Shown here: in pieces, positions 23,024-35,160 of the stretch
Position numbering within the stretch: position 1 is the first letter of the stretch
How the letters are laid out: each line of letters begins with the position of its first letter
NCBI GenBank assembly: GCA_033060915.1
Contig: CM065378.1
Location: 53,406,001-53,470,000 of the forward strand
Direction of reading: 5' to 3'
Source: Euryodendron excelsum
Lineage: Eukaryota > Streptophyta > Magnoliopsida > Ericales > Pentaphylacaceae
Length of the DNA: 64,000 nt
Translations under genes and position numbers: made by a program
Notes under the pieces: model-generated
The model's database searches: none
Told to the model about the DNA's origin: nothing
The model's input: the letters and a program-made list of their open reading frames with translations, nothing else

Positions 23024-24940
23024 CTTGAATTTGAAATATCAAAATTAGAATTTTTTTTTTTTTTTTGTGTCATATGCGCTTAGGCTTTACTTTTTTCCCC
23101 CTTTTTCTTTCCGGTCTAATATTTATGCTCCAAAGTCTTCATTTCCGTGTAAAAGCAAACTCTTAGATGGGCAGATCAACCTAACAAATTGAGATTCTTA
23201 AAGATTATGTGTTTACTTTTAAATCATAGAAAACTATGTGATTTTTGTTCAAACTACGAGGTAAAGTGTGATTATCTTTTTAATTTTTCTACAGTGATAC
23301 GAAGGCATTTCCTCAAAGGCAATGATATTCCCTTTGAGAACAATGGTTGACCAAGCACAGGTTCGACGAGGTGCTCTTCCCTTTGTTTTGAAAGCTGAAC
23401 TCAAATAAGCCGCTATTATGTGAAGAACATAAGTCAAGATGCATATCCATTTGAATCTATATGCAGTTGGGTTGCGCACGGATTGATGGCCTTTCGAGGA
23501 TCCTTTTAACAAAATGAGAAAAAAAAAAATTCAACTTACAAAAGCAATTCTGTTTTGCTTTTAGAAAAGAGGCAAACCTTTTGGTATTTTTATATATATA
23601 GAACACTAATCTATTTTTTGTCCTTAGAAAATGCAAAATCACTTTTAAAAAAATGTACCAATTGGACTTGGTAAAGTTCGGCCATGAAGGTTGGCCGAAG
23701 GTTCACTCAGCCAATAGAGGACAACGTTGTCAAAGATCAAATGGTAACCAACTTGATACAAATCTTGAGAATTTTGTCTAAAATTCTGCCATCAATCTCT
23801 CCTAGAATCTCACCATCCCATTAAAAGAGTGTCTCAATCATATAATTTAAATCCCTAAACAGTCTCCATAGCAACAACTTATTTAAGAAGATCAATGAAA
23901 GAACAAGGTAGACAATTAATTGATCATGAATCATCAGTACTTATTAGGCCGAATGTTATTTCAAGGTTTGTTTGACAAAAATTTAAAATTTTGGTGCAAA
24001 AACTTTGTGTTGGAGACTTGAAATACTAAACTTTAGCGGTCAAAATATCAAACAGCAAAAATTTATTTATCTAGTGTAAGATTTAGTTATCATATACCTT
24101 GAAAGAATTTAGAATTGTTATGTATTTTAAATTTTAAGTGATATTGAACTGCTTAATTATCAAATGTCTTTAAGAAAAAAACCAACTAAAAAAGTGAAAA
24201 TTAAGCACTTAATGAGGTTATCAAACAACGCCTTAACCACATGCGTCATTGGGCTTTGAGGGGAATGAGTAAGGGTGCAGGCTATTATCTATGCATTTTC
24301 AGCCATTGTTCCTGCCCAAATCTCACCTAACCCAACTTAGCTTAGGGCCCAAGTGCTTCTTTAAGACTTGGGCCCAGGATCGAATTTATGGAGGCAATTT
24401 TAATGAAACATGGCTAGAATTTTTCAAATCCACTTTTTTTTTTTACGAAAATGTATATAAATTTTATTGATAGTGTGTTTGGTTTTATGATATTCAGGCA
24501 TCGCACTTGGAATCTATCTTTTTTCAACATTTTAATTGAGATTAACCTCTAATTCCAAATTGAAGAATTGGATTTCATGTTCTCAAATCTAATTTCACTT
24601 TTTCTTGTTTAATTCATTCAATTTTGAAATTATTAGAAATTAATGATAACTTATTGCTGTTTTTGGATCTTGAAATTGTGGATGAAAAAAGAAAAGATAG
24701 TGAAAGAAATGAAGTGAAAATGTATATTTTTTTTATGGGTTAGGAAGACAAGAAAAAAATGAATAGGTATTTATTAAAAAAAATTCATTTTCTTATTTGG
24801 CTAAGCATATAAAATAAATATGTACAAATAATTTTTTTTTCTTTTTATAAATCCAAGATCCATCATATTGTTCTCACTTTTTATAATATGGGACATTATA
24901 GACCAAGCCGGCCATGATTTGTATTGGTTCAAATAATTGC
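23024..24940. other. intergenic, AT-rich, upstream of the splicing-factor gene
   Basis: No gene is recognised. It holds poly-T and poly-A runs (near 23050, 23520 and 24430), GGGCCCAAG-type motifs near 24340-24370 and anonymous AT-rich sequence. Confidence 0.5.
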
Positions 24941-24953
24941 TATCCCCAGCCAA

Positions 24954-24971
24954 ATGGGCCTAAATTGGGCC
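24954..24971 (+). promoter_or_regulatory. paired site II (TGGGCC) motifs, CWC21-like promoter
   Basis: ATGGGCCTAAATTGGGCCTT carries two TGGGCC motifs 11 bases apart, about 430 bases upstream of the presumed 5' UTR. Site II elements (TGGGCC/T) are bound by TCP factors and are common in promoters of plant housekeeping genes. More GGGCC motifs occur at about 24340-24370 and 25330-25350. The role in this gene is inferred from position. Confidence 0.45.
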
Positions 24972-25433
24972 TTAGATGGTCTATAGAGCTCCGTCAATGG
25001 GCTCACACCCAAACTTTCAACTCAAAAGTCCATTCTATTTCGTCATATGTTCACCCAGACTCAGGGGTGTCAATTTGGCCTGCTTAGTTGGTTAGGAGGG
25101 CCTGAATTGACAACCGCTAAGTGCAGACCTAGCCTGCCGCCCTAATGGATATTTGTTTGAGGTTCGGGCCGCTCCATTATGAAGGCAAACTAATCCAATA
25201 ATGTTCAATAAGAAGACATATTTCATCCAATAATATTTTTCACAAATTTCGGTCCGGCGGGCTCTGAATTGGGCAGAAGACAGTTGAAAGTTTGGGTTTT
25301 CATAGAGGGCTTCAACTCTAAGGCTCAGGCCCAGTCAAGGCCCTCGGGCCACTTTTTATAGACATCCCCTTATCTCGTTCTTTCTGTCAGTGTCGGTTTG
25401 GCGAACTGCGAAATTCATCTTCTCTCTGATCTG

Positions 25434-25434
25434 G

Positions 25435-25494
<60 letters not shown>

Positions 25495-25552
25495 GTGTGT
25501 GTGCATTGATGTCTGCATCTTTATTTATCTATTTTTTTTTTAATTTCCTCAG
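25434..25552 (+). other. probable 5' UTR intron of the CWC21-like gene
   Basis: Donor CTG|GTAAAT at 25434 and acceptor TTTCCTCAG|ATTC ending at 25552. Between them are a (CT)n run (25441-25480), an (AT)n run and a pyrimidine-rich 3' end. Splicing here would leave a short leader before ATG 25678. Predicted only from the splice signals. Confidence 0.5.
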
Positions 25553-25677
25553 ATTCGACCGATTCAACAATTTTCCGAATCAAGTCAATTCTATTAGCCC
25601 ACTAGGGTTCGGGTTTCCCAATTTACACGAATTAGGGTTTCTTTCACTGTGCTAATTGTTTTGGATCCAGCCGCGAG

Positions 25678-28600
25678 ATGTATAACGGAATTGGGTTGCA
25701 GACCCCCAGGGGTTCGGGGACGAACGGGTACATACAGAGCAATAAGTTCTTCGTAAAGCCGAAGAGCGGGAAAGTCGTGGTAGAAAATGCGGGAAAGGGG
25801 TTTGAGGCTGGTCAGGGCACCGCCGGCGTTAGCAAGAAGCCGAATAAGGACATCCTCGAGCATGACCGCAAAAGGCAGATTGAGCTCAAGATTGTCGTCC
25901 TTCAAGACAAGCTCGTTGATCAGGGGTACACGGAGGCCGAGATTGCCGAGAAGCTCGCAGAAGCTAGGAGGAATTTGGAAGCCACCGCTGCTGTTGGAGA
26001 TGCCCCCATATTGGTTGCTAAGAAGTAAATTCTCTATTCCCGGACTTGTGTGTTTAGATCTTACTACTTACTACTACTACATTAATTAAGAAGTATCTAT
26101 GTATAAATTTTTGTAACGTGTTATTTGACTTTTACCCCCTTTTCAATGGAAATGTCACTTTCTTCATTCTCTAAGTTCAACCAGCAGCTTTCAACAAACA
26201 AACGCGGACTGTATGGGTGTCTTTGAACAGTGTTTAGTCTACAATCTCATATCTCTATTAAGAATGGTTGCCCACGTGCTGAAATGAAGTTTTTGTATGC
26301 CTCAAATAGAACCCGGTACAGAAAGAGTTCGATCATACGGGTTGCCCCTAAACAAAATCTTTCGATCTTTACTGGGTCCTTGATACAGAATTACTCCTTA
26401 TATGACCGGTATTTCCATAACCAGCTAATCACTATATGTTGCTGTTTATTGCCACAGGCAAGATTGCCATGGACAATTTGATATCTGGTGTTGTTAAAAT
26501 TATAGTTCAGATACAAGGTTAGGTTTACGCTAATGGTATTGTTATTCTATGTTTAGGAGTTTCACATTATTGTTATGTGTCACCATCATACTTCTTGACG
26601 ATTGGTCGTAGAAGTTTTTGGGTAGATGTTTCTTGATCATGCGATAATTGTTTTGAAAAGTGTTCAATGAAACGTGGCTAGAATTTTTCATATTTGAGGC
26701 AATCCATGGAATTTTGCATCAAGGTTAGTGCAGGACTGATTTTTCTATGATATAACTATGTTTTTTTTAACTAAAAAGCACAAACACTTTTAAGAATGTG
26801 CCGTATCAATGTTGAACCATCAGACACATCCAATACGTATCCAAACGTGTCTTATTATTTTTAAAAAAATTTAGTAAATTACACTGACCCATGTCAAACA
26901 CACTCCGAACACTTAGGGGAGATGTGTCTGTCACTTGGATGCCCGTGTCTATCAATTAGACATACATGAAATGTATTGCAAGTTTGAAGAAAATAACTAG
27001 GGGTCCAATTATAAACTAAAAGTAATATGATTTTATACCTAATTTGATATTAAAGTTATGGAATGCATAGTTTTTAATTTTTAATTTTAAGTAGTGTTAT
27101 CTTGCATTTTTATTATCTTTGAGTGATATATTCGTATGTATGACATATAAAAGAGACGACAATAGATATATTTGTCATATTCTTATTGTGGCGTGTCTTA
27201 CATTTTTTTAGAATCGTCGCGTCGGCTCGTAGCGTGTCATGTCACACGTCTATGTTTATACTTCTTCGCCAACATCCCTTTTGCTTTGGTAGTCGGTAAC
27301 AAATTCCCCTTTTGTTAATGTACCATTAGTGACGATTACAAATTCCATTGTCATCATTATTTAATTTGTATTAAATACTCATTTTGCCCTTCACATGCAT
27401 CAATAATACAAAATTGTCCACTAAAACCTAAAAAATATTAATCATGGTTAACTTGTCCAAGTTATTTGGGATGTTAATTAGTCAAAATAGAATAATGATG
27501 ATATTAATTAATAAGATAACTTAATTATATTGTTAACTAATCCCAATAAAGTATGTTAAACATAAGATTAGTTTCCTTAAATATTTTTCCTACGTAATGT
27601 TATTAATACCCAAAAAGGATTAAAGTTTTATTTCTATTTCCTCCCACCTCTCTCCATCCTAGAGCCAACCGCCTCTCCAGACCACCTGAAAGACAATTGA
27701 GGTACCACTAGAGTCATCATTGCCACGATGAAAATGCTATGCTGCCTTCTGAAACCACATCTACTTCCCTCCCAACACCACCTCCAATGTCGCTTCCACA
27801 ATCATTGAAACCACCTTCGCCTCCACCGCCCCCCCCCCCCCCCCCCCCCCCCCCCGCGGCAACCTGTTAACACTCCCATCACCTCCAACCAAAATCCAAC
27901 GGTCTCACCACAAGCAACAGGTCATCAACAATTGCAACTCTCTCTCTCTCGGAACCCAAAAGCTCCATCAAGCTCACCTCCGTCACTTTCACAATGCACG
28001 CCGTAACACACTTTCAAATTATCAGAGCTCTATCATCGTTGCTTTCAGCTGTATTTTGGTTTTATTGTTTGCAACAAGCGAATTGTGTACCTAAGCAGTG
28101 GACCCTTTCCCCCCCCCCCCCCCCCCCCCCCAAAAAAAATCATCAGGTTTTCTTTATTTATGAGAGTTTGCCCTTTTGGTTTTGGTTATGGGTATCCTTG
28201 GGAGAGGATTTTTGAGTTTGAACTCCCTTTTATGCTCTGAAAATGGAAAGTATTCTCGATTCTCTTATTAGCTTCGTAGAAAAGAGAGCTATGAATTTAT
28301 TGAGAGAGTTCTCAAAAGGTGTGGGGGAGGGAGGGATGGCTTTGGTTCTGTATATAGAGAGAGTGCTATGCGTTTATTGAGAGAGTTCTTGAATGGAGGG
28401 GGGAGGGGGGAGGGGGGGGGGGAGGGAGGAGGAGAAGGATGTGTAGTAGTTCAGGCAAAGGGGGGAGGGCGGTGGTGATGAAGATGGTGAAGGTAACGGT
28501 GGAGTGAGAGGGAGAGAGATGAACAGTTATGGCCATGGTGGTCAATAGTGGATAAAGAAATTGAGATGTGGCGAAGGGGTTTGCTTTGGATGGTGGCTGG

Positions 28601-29644
28601 AATAAGGCGTTTGCAAAGGTGCATGGTGGCGGTGGGTGTAGCATGGGTGGTTTATGTCAATTGATGATAAAAAGGGTGATGGTGGCACTACAGTGGGAGT
28701 GCTGCATGTGCGAGAGGGAGAGAGATGAGGGGAGATGTGGCGGTAGTGATGATGTTGAAAGAGGGGATGACGCTAGTGAGAGTGGTTTGGCGCTATTAGA
28801 AGATGGACCAAATTGACCAGCACATTAAAATTGTTGACTTTAAAAGTTAAATGAGGGTAAAACAGTAAAAACACTATTTTTCATAAATGACGTTTGAGAG
28901 ATAGGACTGGTAGGGGAGGTCAGCGTCAAACCTCAGGGGACTGTATGTCGTTAACAGAAACCTCAAGGGTAATTTACCCTAAAATTTTCAGAATCGAACA
29001 CGCTTCAAACACTTAGGAAATACACACGTCCATCACATAAACACCTATGATACAAATTGCATGTTTGAAGAAAATGACTTAAGATCCTGTAAAATAAATA
29101 CAATGTGGATTTACATTTTGAGTTATGTTTCAAATTTTAAAATTGTTTTCATCATTTACCAACAAATTGAATGGTGAATAGTTATGCTGAATTGGTGAAT
29201 TTTTTTAATATATTTTTGTGGTTTGTGGATGTTACATTCATATACATAGAAAATAGAATATATATATATTTTGTTTTTCGCCGTATCCTATGTATCATCA
29301 TATTTTGAAAATCATTGTGTCCCACTTCCATGCCTATCTATTTACGTGCTTCTTAGATTTCTAAAAACCCAACCACTAGGCTTTGGGATATATTGCCATA
29401 GCAATAGAATCACTTATAGAATGGTCTTATGGACCGTTGTAAATAATCTGTCCACCGCTATGTTCGATGCTAGAAGGTAAACTCCCTCTACCAGTTCAAG
29501 ATGTTCTTAGATGCAATAGTTATGTAACCTTTGTTAGTGTCCCTTTTTTGTTTTGTCTGTGTGTGTTCTCATATAATTTTAATTCGCTTTTTTGTTTGGC
29601 TTTTGTTATCTTCTTTATTTTTTATTTTTATTTATTTAGTCAAG

Positions 29645-29719
<75 letters not shown>

Positions 29720-32700
29720 AGAAGTTATAAGAACCATAGGCACATAGCAGTGCTTTCATCCAGATAATACTTTGGAAACTTGCCCGGCAGTGAGATAGAC
29801 TAGTGCTTGGGAAGTGATAGCAAGGTGGGTTCAGCTAATATGCGAGTGGTGATGCAAATAATAAGGCTGGGTTTGACTTCAGATGACAAGTGGGCAATTT
29901 GGGTCAGGAAGGAAAGGGGAACAGATTTGCCTCTCAAGATTCGGAGGGTTGCCCTCCTGGGGTAGTTGCAAGAAGTGAGAAAGAAAGGTACCATAGCAAG
30001 GCAGGAAGTTGTCTTCTAATGGTGTCAGAGTGGGTCTTGAAAAGGATCAAAGGACCTTTTATATTTCTCAAGATGCCGTGTGAGGGATTTGAAGATGAGG
30101 CTATGAAGTTGTAGCAGCAATCAAAGACTAAAAGAGACCAAGTATGGATGAATTTTCTTTGAGGAGAGGGGGAAGTAAAGCAAAATGTGGGAGGGACCGT
30201 CTTTGATGATGGTAAAGTTATAGTAGCTGGAGTGGACGTAGGTAGATGAGGGAGTCATTTAGGGGTTTTGCATTTGTTGATTATCCACTATAAACGGAAA
30301 AAAAAAAAAAAGTCAAAATATGTATGTCAATAAGTCTTGGACTGTTTGTCATGTTTCTTCTTTTTCCTTTTTATAGAAAATGCAGCATCATGTGGAATAG
30401 TGGGTCCATCGTCTTGTTACTAAAGAATGAATCACGTACTATTGAATCATTGAGCAAAGAGGGTTTGTAATTGTATAGCAGTACTTGAAAACATATCTTG
30501 GGATGCCCTAAAGTGCTCATGGTATCATTATGAATGTGCAAACCAAAACTATGTAGGCTTGACAAAAAAGAAAGTATCATGGTACATCTACCTCCTTTCG
30601 TGCGTCCCTCACCTCCTCCATGAGGATGATGCACTGGATTCAGTTTGCCTAGTCTTCATTTCCCTTTCTTTTATTTAATATAGTGATTCCAAGGCTTCTT
30701 TCTATGTAAATTTTATAAGCACTTGAACTAATTAGGGTTGCTATAATCTTCTATGCTATTATAAAGCCAACACCTGGGTTTGGTGAAGCTAGTGAAGCTC
30801 CAATTCAACGAAAAAAATCTTATTACTTAAAAAGGATAAAACAGTAATAGCACAACTTCTGTTCTCACGTAGCCCACCTTCCCATTCTCTATTTAGTTAC
30901 GCAACCCTATCACCACCCAATCACTTATGTAGTTTATTTTGTAAAAAGTGGTAGAGAAAGTGTGAGGGTGTAGTATAGCACCCGCACAATCACACATAGT
31001 GCGTGCCCCTCTAGTATAAAAAATTCTGGGAATTTAATGCAGTTATGGTTGCCTCTTGGTGCTTGCAAATACTGATCCGAGAAGCAATTTGTGTGTGGAG
31101 GCTAATATAAGTTGCTGCTCCTTTCTGATGCAAGTTAGAGAGCAAATCGCGTTGTGGTATTCTTCTTCGGCTATTACGTGGCGCTCATTTTACTCTGGGG
31201 ATTTACGTAATGGGAGATTATGCCTCATTTCCTAGTTGTTTTTGTTGCCTAATAATGATTGGTAATTTTACTTGACAGTAGAATATCTGTTGTTAGGTCG
31301 CATGTTGAGGTTATTTGAGTAGAGGAACAAGCTACTGTCTTGGTTGAGATTGTCATTTTTTTCTCTTTCAAATCACTAGGCTCTCTTTGCTTCCGCTGGA
31401 AAAAGAGATAGATTAGCATAGCAATTTTTGGCTATTATGTTTTTTACTAGAGCGGTGCTACAGAGCACGGCTAATTTGACCGTCTATCCTCACCAGTTGA
31501 CGTGGTGAGATAGACATGGCATACCTTTTTGAGTTCTAGAAGGAAACTCTTTGCTAAGGAAACTTGAGTAATACATGTCCGATCGAACGAAATAATATGA
31601 CATAAAAATATTGGGATAAAACTCTGGAAAATATCTTTGCTCTGTTCGCCTTCTTCCTTTTCCCTCATTACTTTCTTCCCCAACCATTGTTTATATGTGA
31701 ATATGTATGTGTATCTATATATAAGCACATATATGTAAATAAACCCATAAAAAATAATTCATGGTAAATACAAACATACTTACCTATCAAAGAAACAGAT
31801 TGTGAGGAGGCATTGATGGTGGCTTTGTCAATTCTTCAACCCTCAGAGCTTTGGGTCTAAGGGACAAGGCAAAAAAACCTGACAATGGTTTAAAAATTTT
31901 CCCACTGGCTCATTCTTATTCTTCAAAATCCTTGGATATTAAAAAAAAAATTAATGATCATAATCGACGGGAGACGAGGATGGCAAAAAAGTCAGCAGGC
32001 GGAGTTTTGACGATGAGAGAACTTCTGCTTTTATTTTTTTATTTATATTTTTGATAATATCAAGTGATGTGGCTTAGCCACATGGGATGCCGTCTCAGCT
32101 GGTAAATAATACTGGTGGCTTTAGTCAGTAGTTATAGCATTTCTCTTTTTACTATTATTCTTTCAGGTAATGTAATTTTGTGTTAGGTCTTTAGGACATC
32201 CTGATGGAATTGTTTTCTTATTTTTCCATCCTGTCAAGCTTAAAATGATAAGCAACTCTTTAGTTTTTTTTATGCATTTGCTCTAAATCTGATGCAGCAG
32301 TTAGCTGGCATCCTGTTCTTTATTTTCTAATTATCAAGCATCAATGTAATGAGTTATTTGGGTTACTTGTTCAGGGTTTCAGATACTCAGACGCACCAGA
32401 TTGCCGCTCGAAAGGAGAAGCAGATGGAAACATTAAGAGCTGCTCTTGGGATTGGTGCCTCTGAAGCTGACAGTCAAAAAAACAAGAATGGTCAGGGCTC
32501 AAATTCTGAAGAGAGTGTTGATGAAGATGAACTAAGAGACAATCAGAAAAAAGGTCTTAAAGATGATAGCAAGTCATCAGAAAAAGATGCTAAAGAAGGG
32601 GATGATATGACAAAGGCTGTGAAAAGTATGAAGAATGAAGGCAGAAGTGATAGGATTGATGAGTTAAGAAACCACAAGAACCAAGAGAGCAAAGAACGAG

Positions 32701-34376
32701 GATGGGTGGATGATTCTTCTGAAAGTGATTCTGATATTGATGTTAGCAAGAAGTGGCAAAAATCGTCAAGAAAGGACAGTAAAAATAGAAGACATGACAG
32801 TGATGATTCCGATTCTGATGATGAGAAATATAAGAAAAATCGCAAGAGGCATGACAAGAAAAGTAGAAGTCATGACAGTGATGATTCCAACTCTGACAAT
32901 GAGAAATATGAGAAAAATCACAAGAGGCATGACAAGAAAAGTAGAAGACATGAAAGCGATGATTCCGACTCTGATGGTGCGAAATATAAGAAAACTCATA
33001 AGAGGCAAGACTCAGATAATGATGATTCTAGTTTTGATGAAGGCTCTAAGCGAAAGAGTCAAAAGGGAAAGCAGCATTTAAAAATGAACTGGCAACATGA
33101 TTCTAAGTATGACTCTGATATGAATAGTGGTGAGGGAAATAAAAGAAATCAAGTGGAGAGAAAAAGGAATCAGCAGAGTGGAAGTCACAGGATGGAGAAG
33201 AGAGTTTCTACGTTGGATGATCACAGGAAAATTGATGCAAGACATGAGAAAAGAAGCAGAAAGTATGACTTGGAAAATAACACTGATTCTGACAAAGCAC
33301 GAAAACTCAGAAAGGAAAGTGTAGAGAAGAATAGAAGGCGGCGGCATGGCACTGATGATGATGAGGATGATTCTGATATCCATGATAAGAAAATAGAGAG
33401 GAGTCAGATAAGTGGAAGACAGGATACTGATAAGGATGTCTATGATGACAAGAATAGCGATAGTTCCCATGAGAGAGGTAGCAGGAGTGATTCTGACAGT
33501 GACTCATATGATTACAATCACAAGAGCAGGGATAGTATCAAGTCCTTGGACCAGAGCAGAAGTGGTCGTGGTGCTAATTCAAGTAGCAGAGGTGGTCAAA
33601 GTGGACATGGATCTAGTCTAGAAGGGAGAGGTTTGAGATCGACTGTAGTTGGAAATGAAGACAGGACAAAAGAAAAAAGTGCTCCTCGAAAGGATGATGA
33701 TGGGTTGGACACATTCAGGAAATTAGAGCTGTACAAGTCAAGGGAAGATTCTATGGGTGGTTCTGGCTATGGAAATCAAGAAATGACTAGGGGCAAGAGG
33801 AAGGTTGACGATGGAGATACATCCGAGCAGCCTGAGGCAAAGTCTAGAGGCCGGAATGTAGGGAATGTAGGAAAAGAGGCAGATCATAGGAGGGAACAGC
33901 AGAAGGATCCCGAAAAACATAGTAGATCATATAGGATCAAGGATGACCATAAGATGAATGATTATTCGAGGTTGAACCGATCTGGAGGAGGGCCTGAGGA
34001 TGACAATATTGAACGTGGTGGCAGAACTCATAGTAGGGAAGAACTACATCGTGAAAACAGAAGAAGTAATCGGGATTATGAGGAGCAACGAGGAGGAAGA
34101 AGATACAGCAGGGATGAGGATGAGAATAGGGGAAGAAGCCATAGAAGAGATGAAGAGGAGATATATAGAAGGGATGAGAAAGATGAGGAGCAACATCAAC
34201 ACGGAAGTAGAAGGCGTGGAAGAGAGGAGGAAGAAGAGCACGGAAGAGGGAGAGATGAGAGGGTTAGACACGTGGATTCATCAAAGAGAGTGAAATATGA
34301 AGATTCTCGGTCAGGTGAGGGAAGAAGGCATGACATTGACAAGCGGGATGGTGGACTGGCCAGGCAACGAGACTGA
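25678..34376 (+). CDS. CWC21: CWC21/SRRM2-like pre-mRNA splicing factor (CWF21 domain), two exons
   Basis: Coding exons are 25678-26024 and 32375-34376, joined AA|GTAAAT ... TTCAG|G in phase to give 782 residues. The N terminus [20 protein letters not shown] is the near-invariant start of the CWC21/SRRM2 family, which sits close to the catalytic core of the spliceosome in the nucleus. The CWF21 domain covers about residues 56-101 ([16 protein letters not shown], then [15 protein letters not shown]). After the junction, [18 protein letters not shown] continues the plant family sequence, which confirms the splice. The rest is a disordered tail rich in Ser, Asp, Lys and Arg, with three 26-residue tandem repeats (32,786-33,015) and an Arg/Glu-rich end. 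The nearest known relative from memory is Arabidopsis At3g49601. The reading frame is intact, so it is probably functional. Confidence 0.93.
26790..27010 (+). repeat. GACAC-rich dispersed repeat, copy 1
   Basis: Carries GTATCCAAACGTGTC, a TTTTTAAAAAAAT stretch, CTCCGAACACTTAGG and the tail AGTTTGAAGAAAATAACT. The tail is shared with copies at 28,978-29,090 (ATGTTTGAAGAAAATGACTT) and 35,870-36,030 (AAGTTTGAAGAAAATAACTT). The ends of the TIR element at 55,230-59,377 have the same GACACG style. Confidence 0.65.
27829..28131. repeat. two long poly-C tracts in the intron
   Basis: C27 at 27,829-27,855 (followed by GCGG) and C23 at 28,109-28,131 (followed directly by A8). They lie 280 bases apart. 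A second pair of the same style lies at 36,884-37,309. Confidence 0.85.
28978..29090 (+). repeat. GACAC-rich dispersed repeat, copy 2
   Basis: Partial copy with CGAACACG, TTCAAACACTTAGGAAA, ACACACGTCC and the shared TTTGAAGAAAAT tail, in the same intron as copy 1. Confidence 0.6.
29645..29716 (+). repeat. (GT)n(GA)n compound microsatellite
   Basis: About 18 GT units run directly into about 18 GA units, inside the intron of the CWC21-like gene. Confidence 0.92.
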
Positions 34377-34962
34377 AGTTGATGTTTGTTAACTTAGACG
34401 ACTCTGGATGGTGAGTATAGATTGAGTTTTTATGGTATTTCGATGCATGTGTATTTGTTGAGCTATGAAACTAAGTAGAAATATTGAAGCCCTCTTCCAA
34501 CTGTTTTAGGGTAGCAGCTTATTTACGTTCTGCTTCCACGTTTATATGTTTTCTGCACTTACTAAGGCTTCACCTATTAAGAACAGTGAATGCGTGAGCC
34601 CGCCGATCTCAAGGAAAATTAATTGAAAGCCATGCATATATCTACTATAATAAAAGTGGCACTTCAGCTGCTTTTTTCTCCAGTGTTTTGAAGTTCCGGA
34701 TTTACCCGTCATGTTTGTTTCTAATTATGATTGACCTGTGCAAAAGCATCTGCTTTACCTTTCTCTTTGGCACGTTGTTACATACAAACCTATACATTTA
34801 CAATTTTGTACACTTTTCACCTGTAGGACCCACCCACCACCTCCTTGCACATTCAAAGTTTTCGCCATGCACCACCATCCCCTTATAATATATGTATATA
34901 CATATTCTCGCTGTTGGGATCACGGCACAACGAGAAGAATAATAACTAGGGTGGCAACCAAG
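34377..34962 (+). other. 3' flank of the CWC21-like gene
   Basis: The 3' UTR is presumed to begin after TGA at 34,374. A GTGAGT at about 34,411 could be the donor of a 3' UTR intron. ATCTACTATAATAAAAGTGGC at about 34,640 resembles the start of a common plant transposon-like repeat. No gene seen. Confidence 0.45.
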
Positions 34963-35160
34963 GTAGCATCCGGAAAAAGGCGCCTATAAAACTTGTTCAC
35001 GTCATTGAAGAACTGAAGAAATCGATTGGAGGGTCTTTAGTCGTTGGCCACTGGATGGATGCTAGCAACCGGAAAAAAGCGCGTCTATAAAACTTGTTCG
35101 CATGATTGGGAACTAACGAAATCGATTGGAGGGTGTTTAATCACTAGTCAATGGATTGAT
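34963..35160 (+). repeat. tandem duplication of about 100 bp
   Basis: Two head-to-tail copies share CCGGAAAAA(G/A)GCGC, TCTATAAAACTTGTTC, GAAATCGATTGGAGGGT and GGAT(G/T)GATG at about 102-base spacing. They contain TATAAA but no reading frame. Confidence 0.8.

Larger units (their letters stand above)
26025..32374 (+). other. 6.35 kb intron of the CWC21-like gene, repeat-rich
   Basis: Bounded by GTAAAT and TTGTTCAG. It is unusually long for a plant intron and filled with repeats: two copies of a GACAC-rich repeat (26,790-27,010 and 28,978-29,090), poly-C tracts (27,829-27,855 and 28,109-28,131), a G-rich run near 28,395-28,425, and a (GT)n(GA)n microsatellite (29,645-29,716). The 28,860-28,985 end reads AGGGTAAATTACCC on minus, a common plant transposon-like terminus. 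No open frame inside has a recognisable protein. Confidence 0.8.

Noticed and set aside
28366..28816. Pro-rich and Gly-rich ORFs in the CWC21-like intron
   Set aside because: They are products of G- and C-rich low-complexity DNA, with no conserved motif.
32543..33470. Minus-strand and other-frame ORFs over the SR-rich exon
   Set aside because: They are shadows of the strongly biased plus-strand coding sequence. Ser/Leu/Ile-rich frames opposite Asp/Glu/Lys codons are expected.
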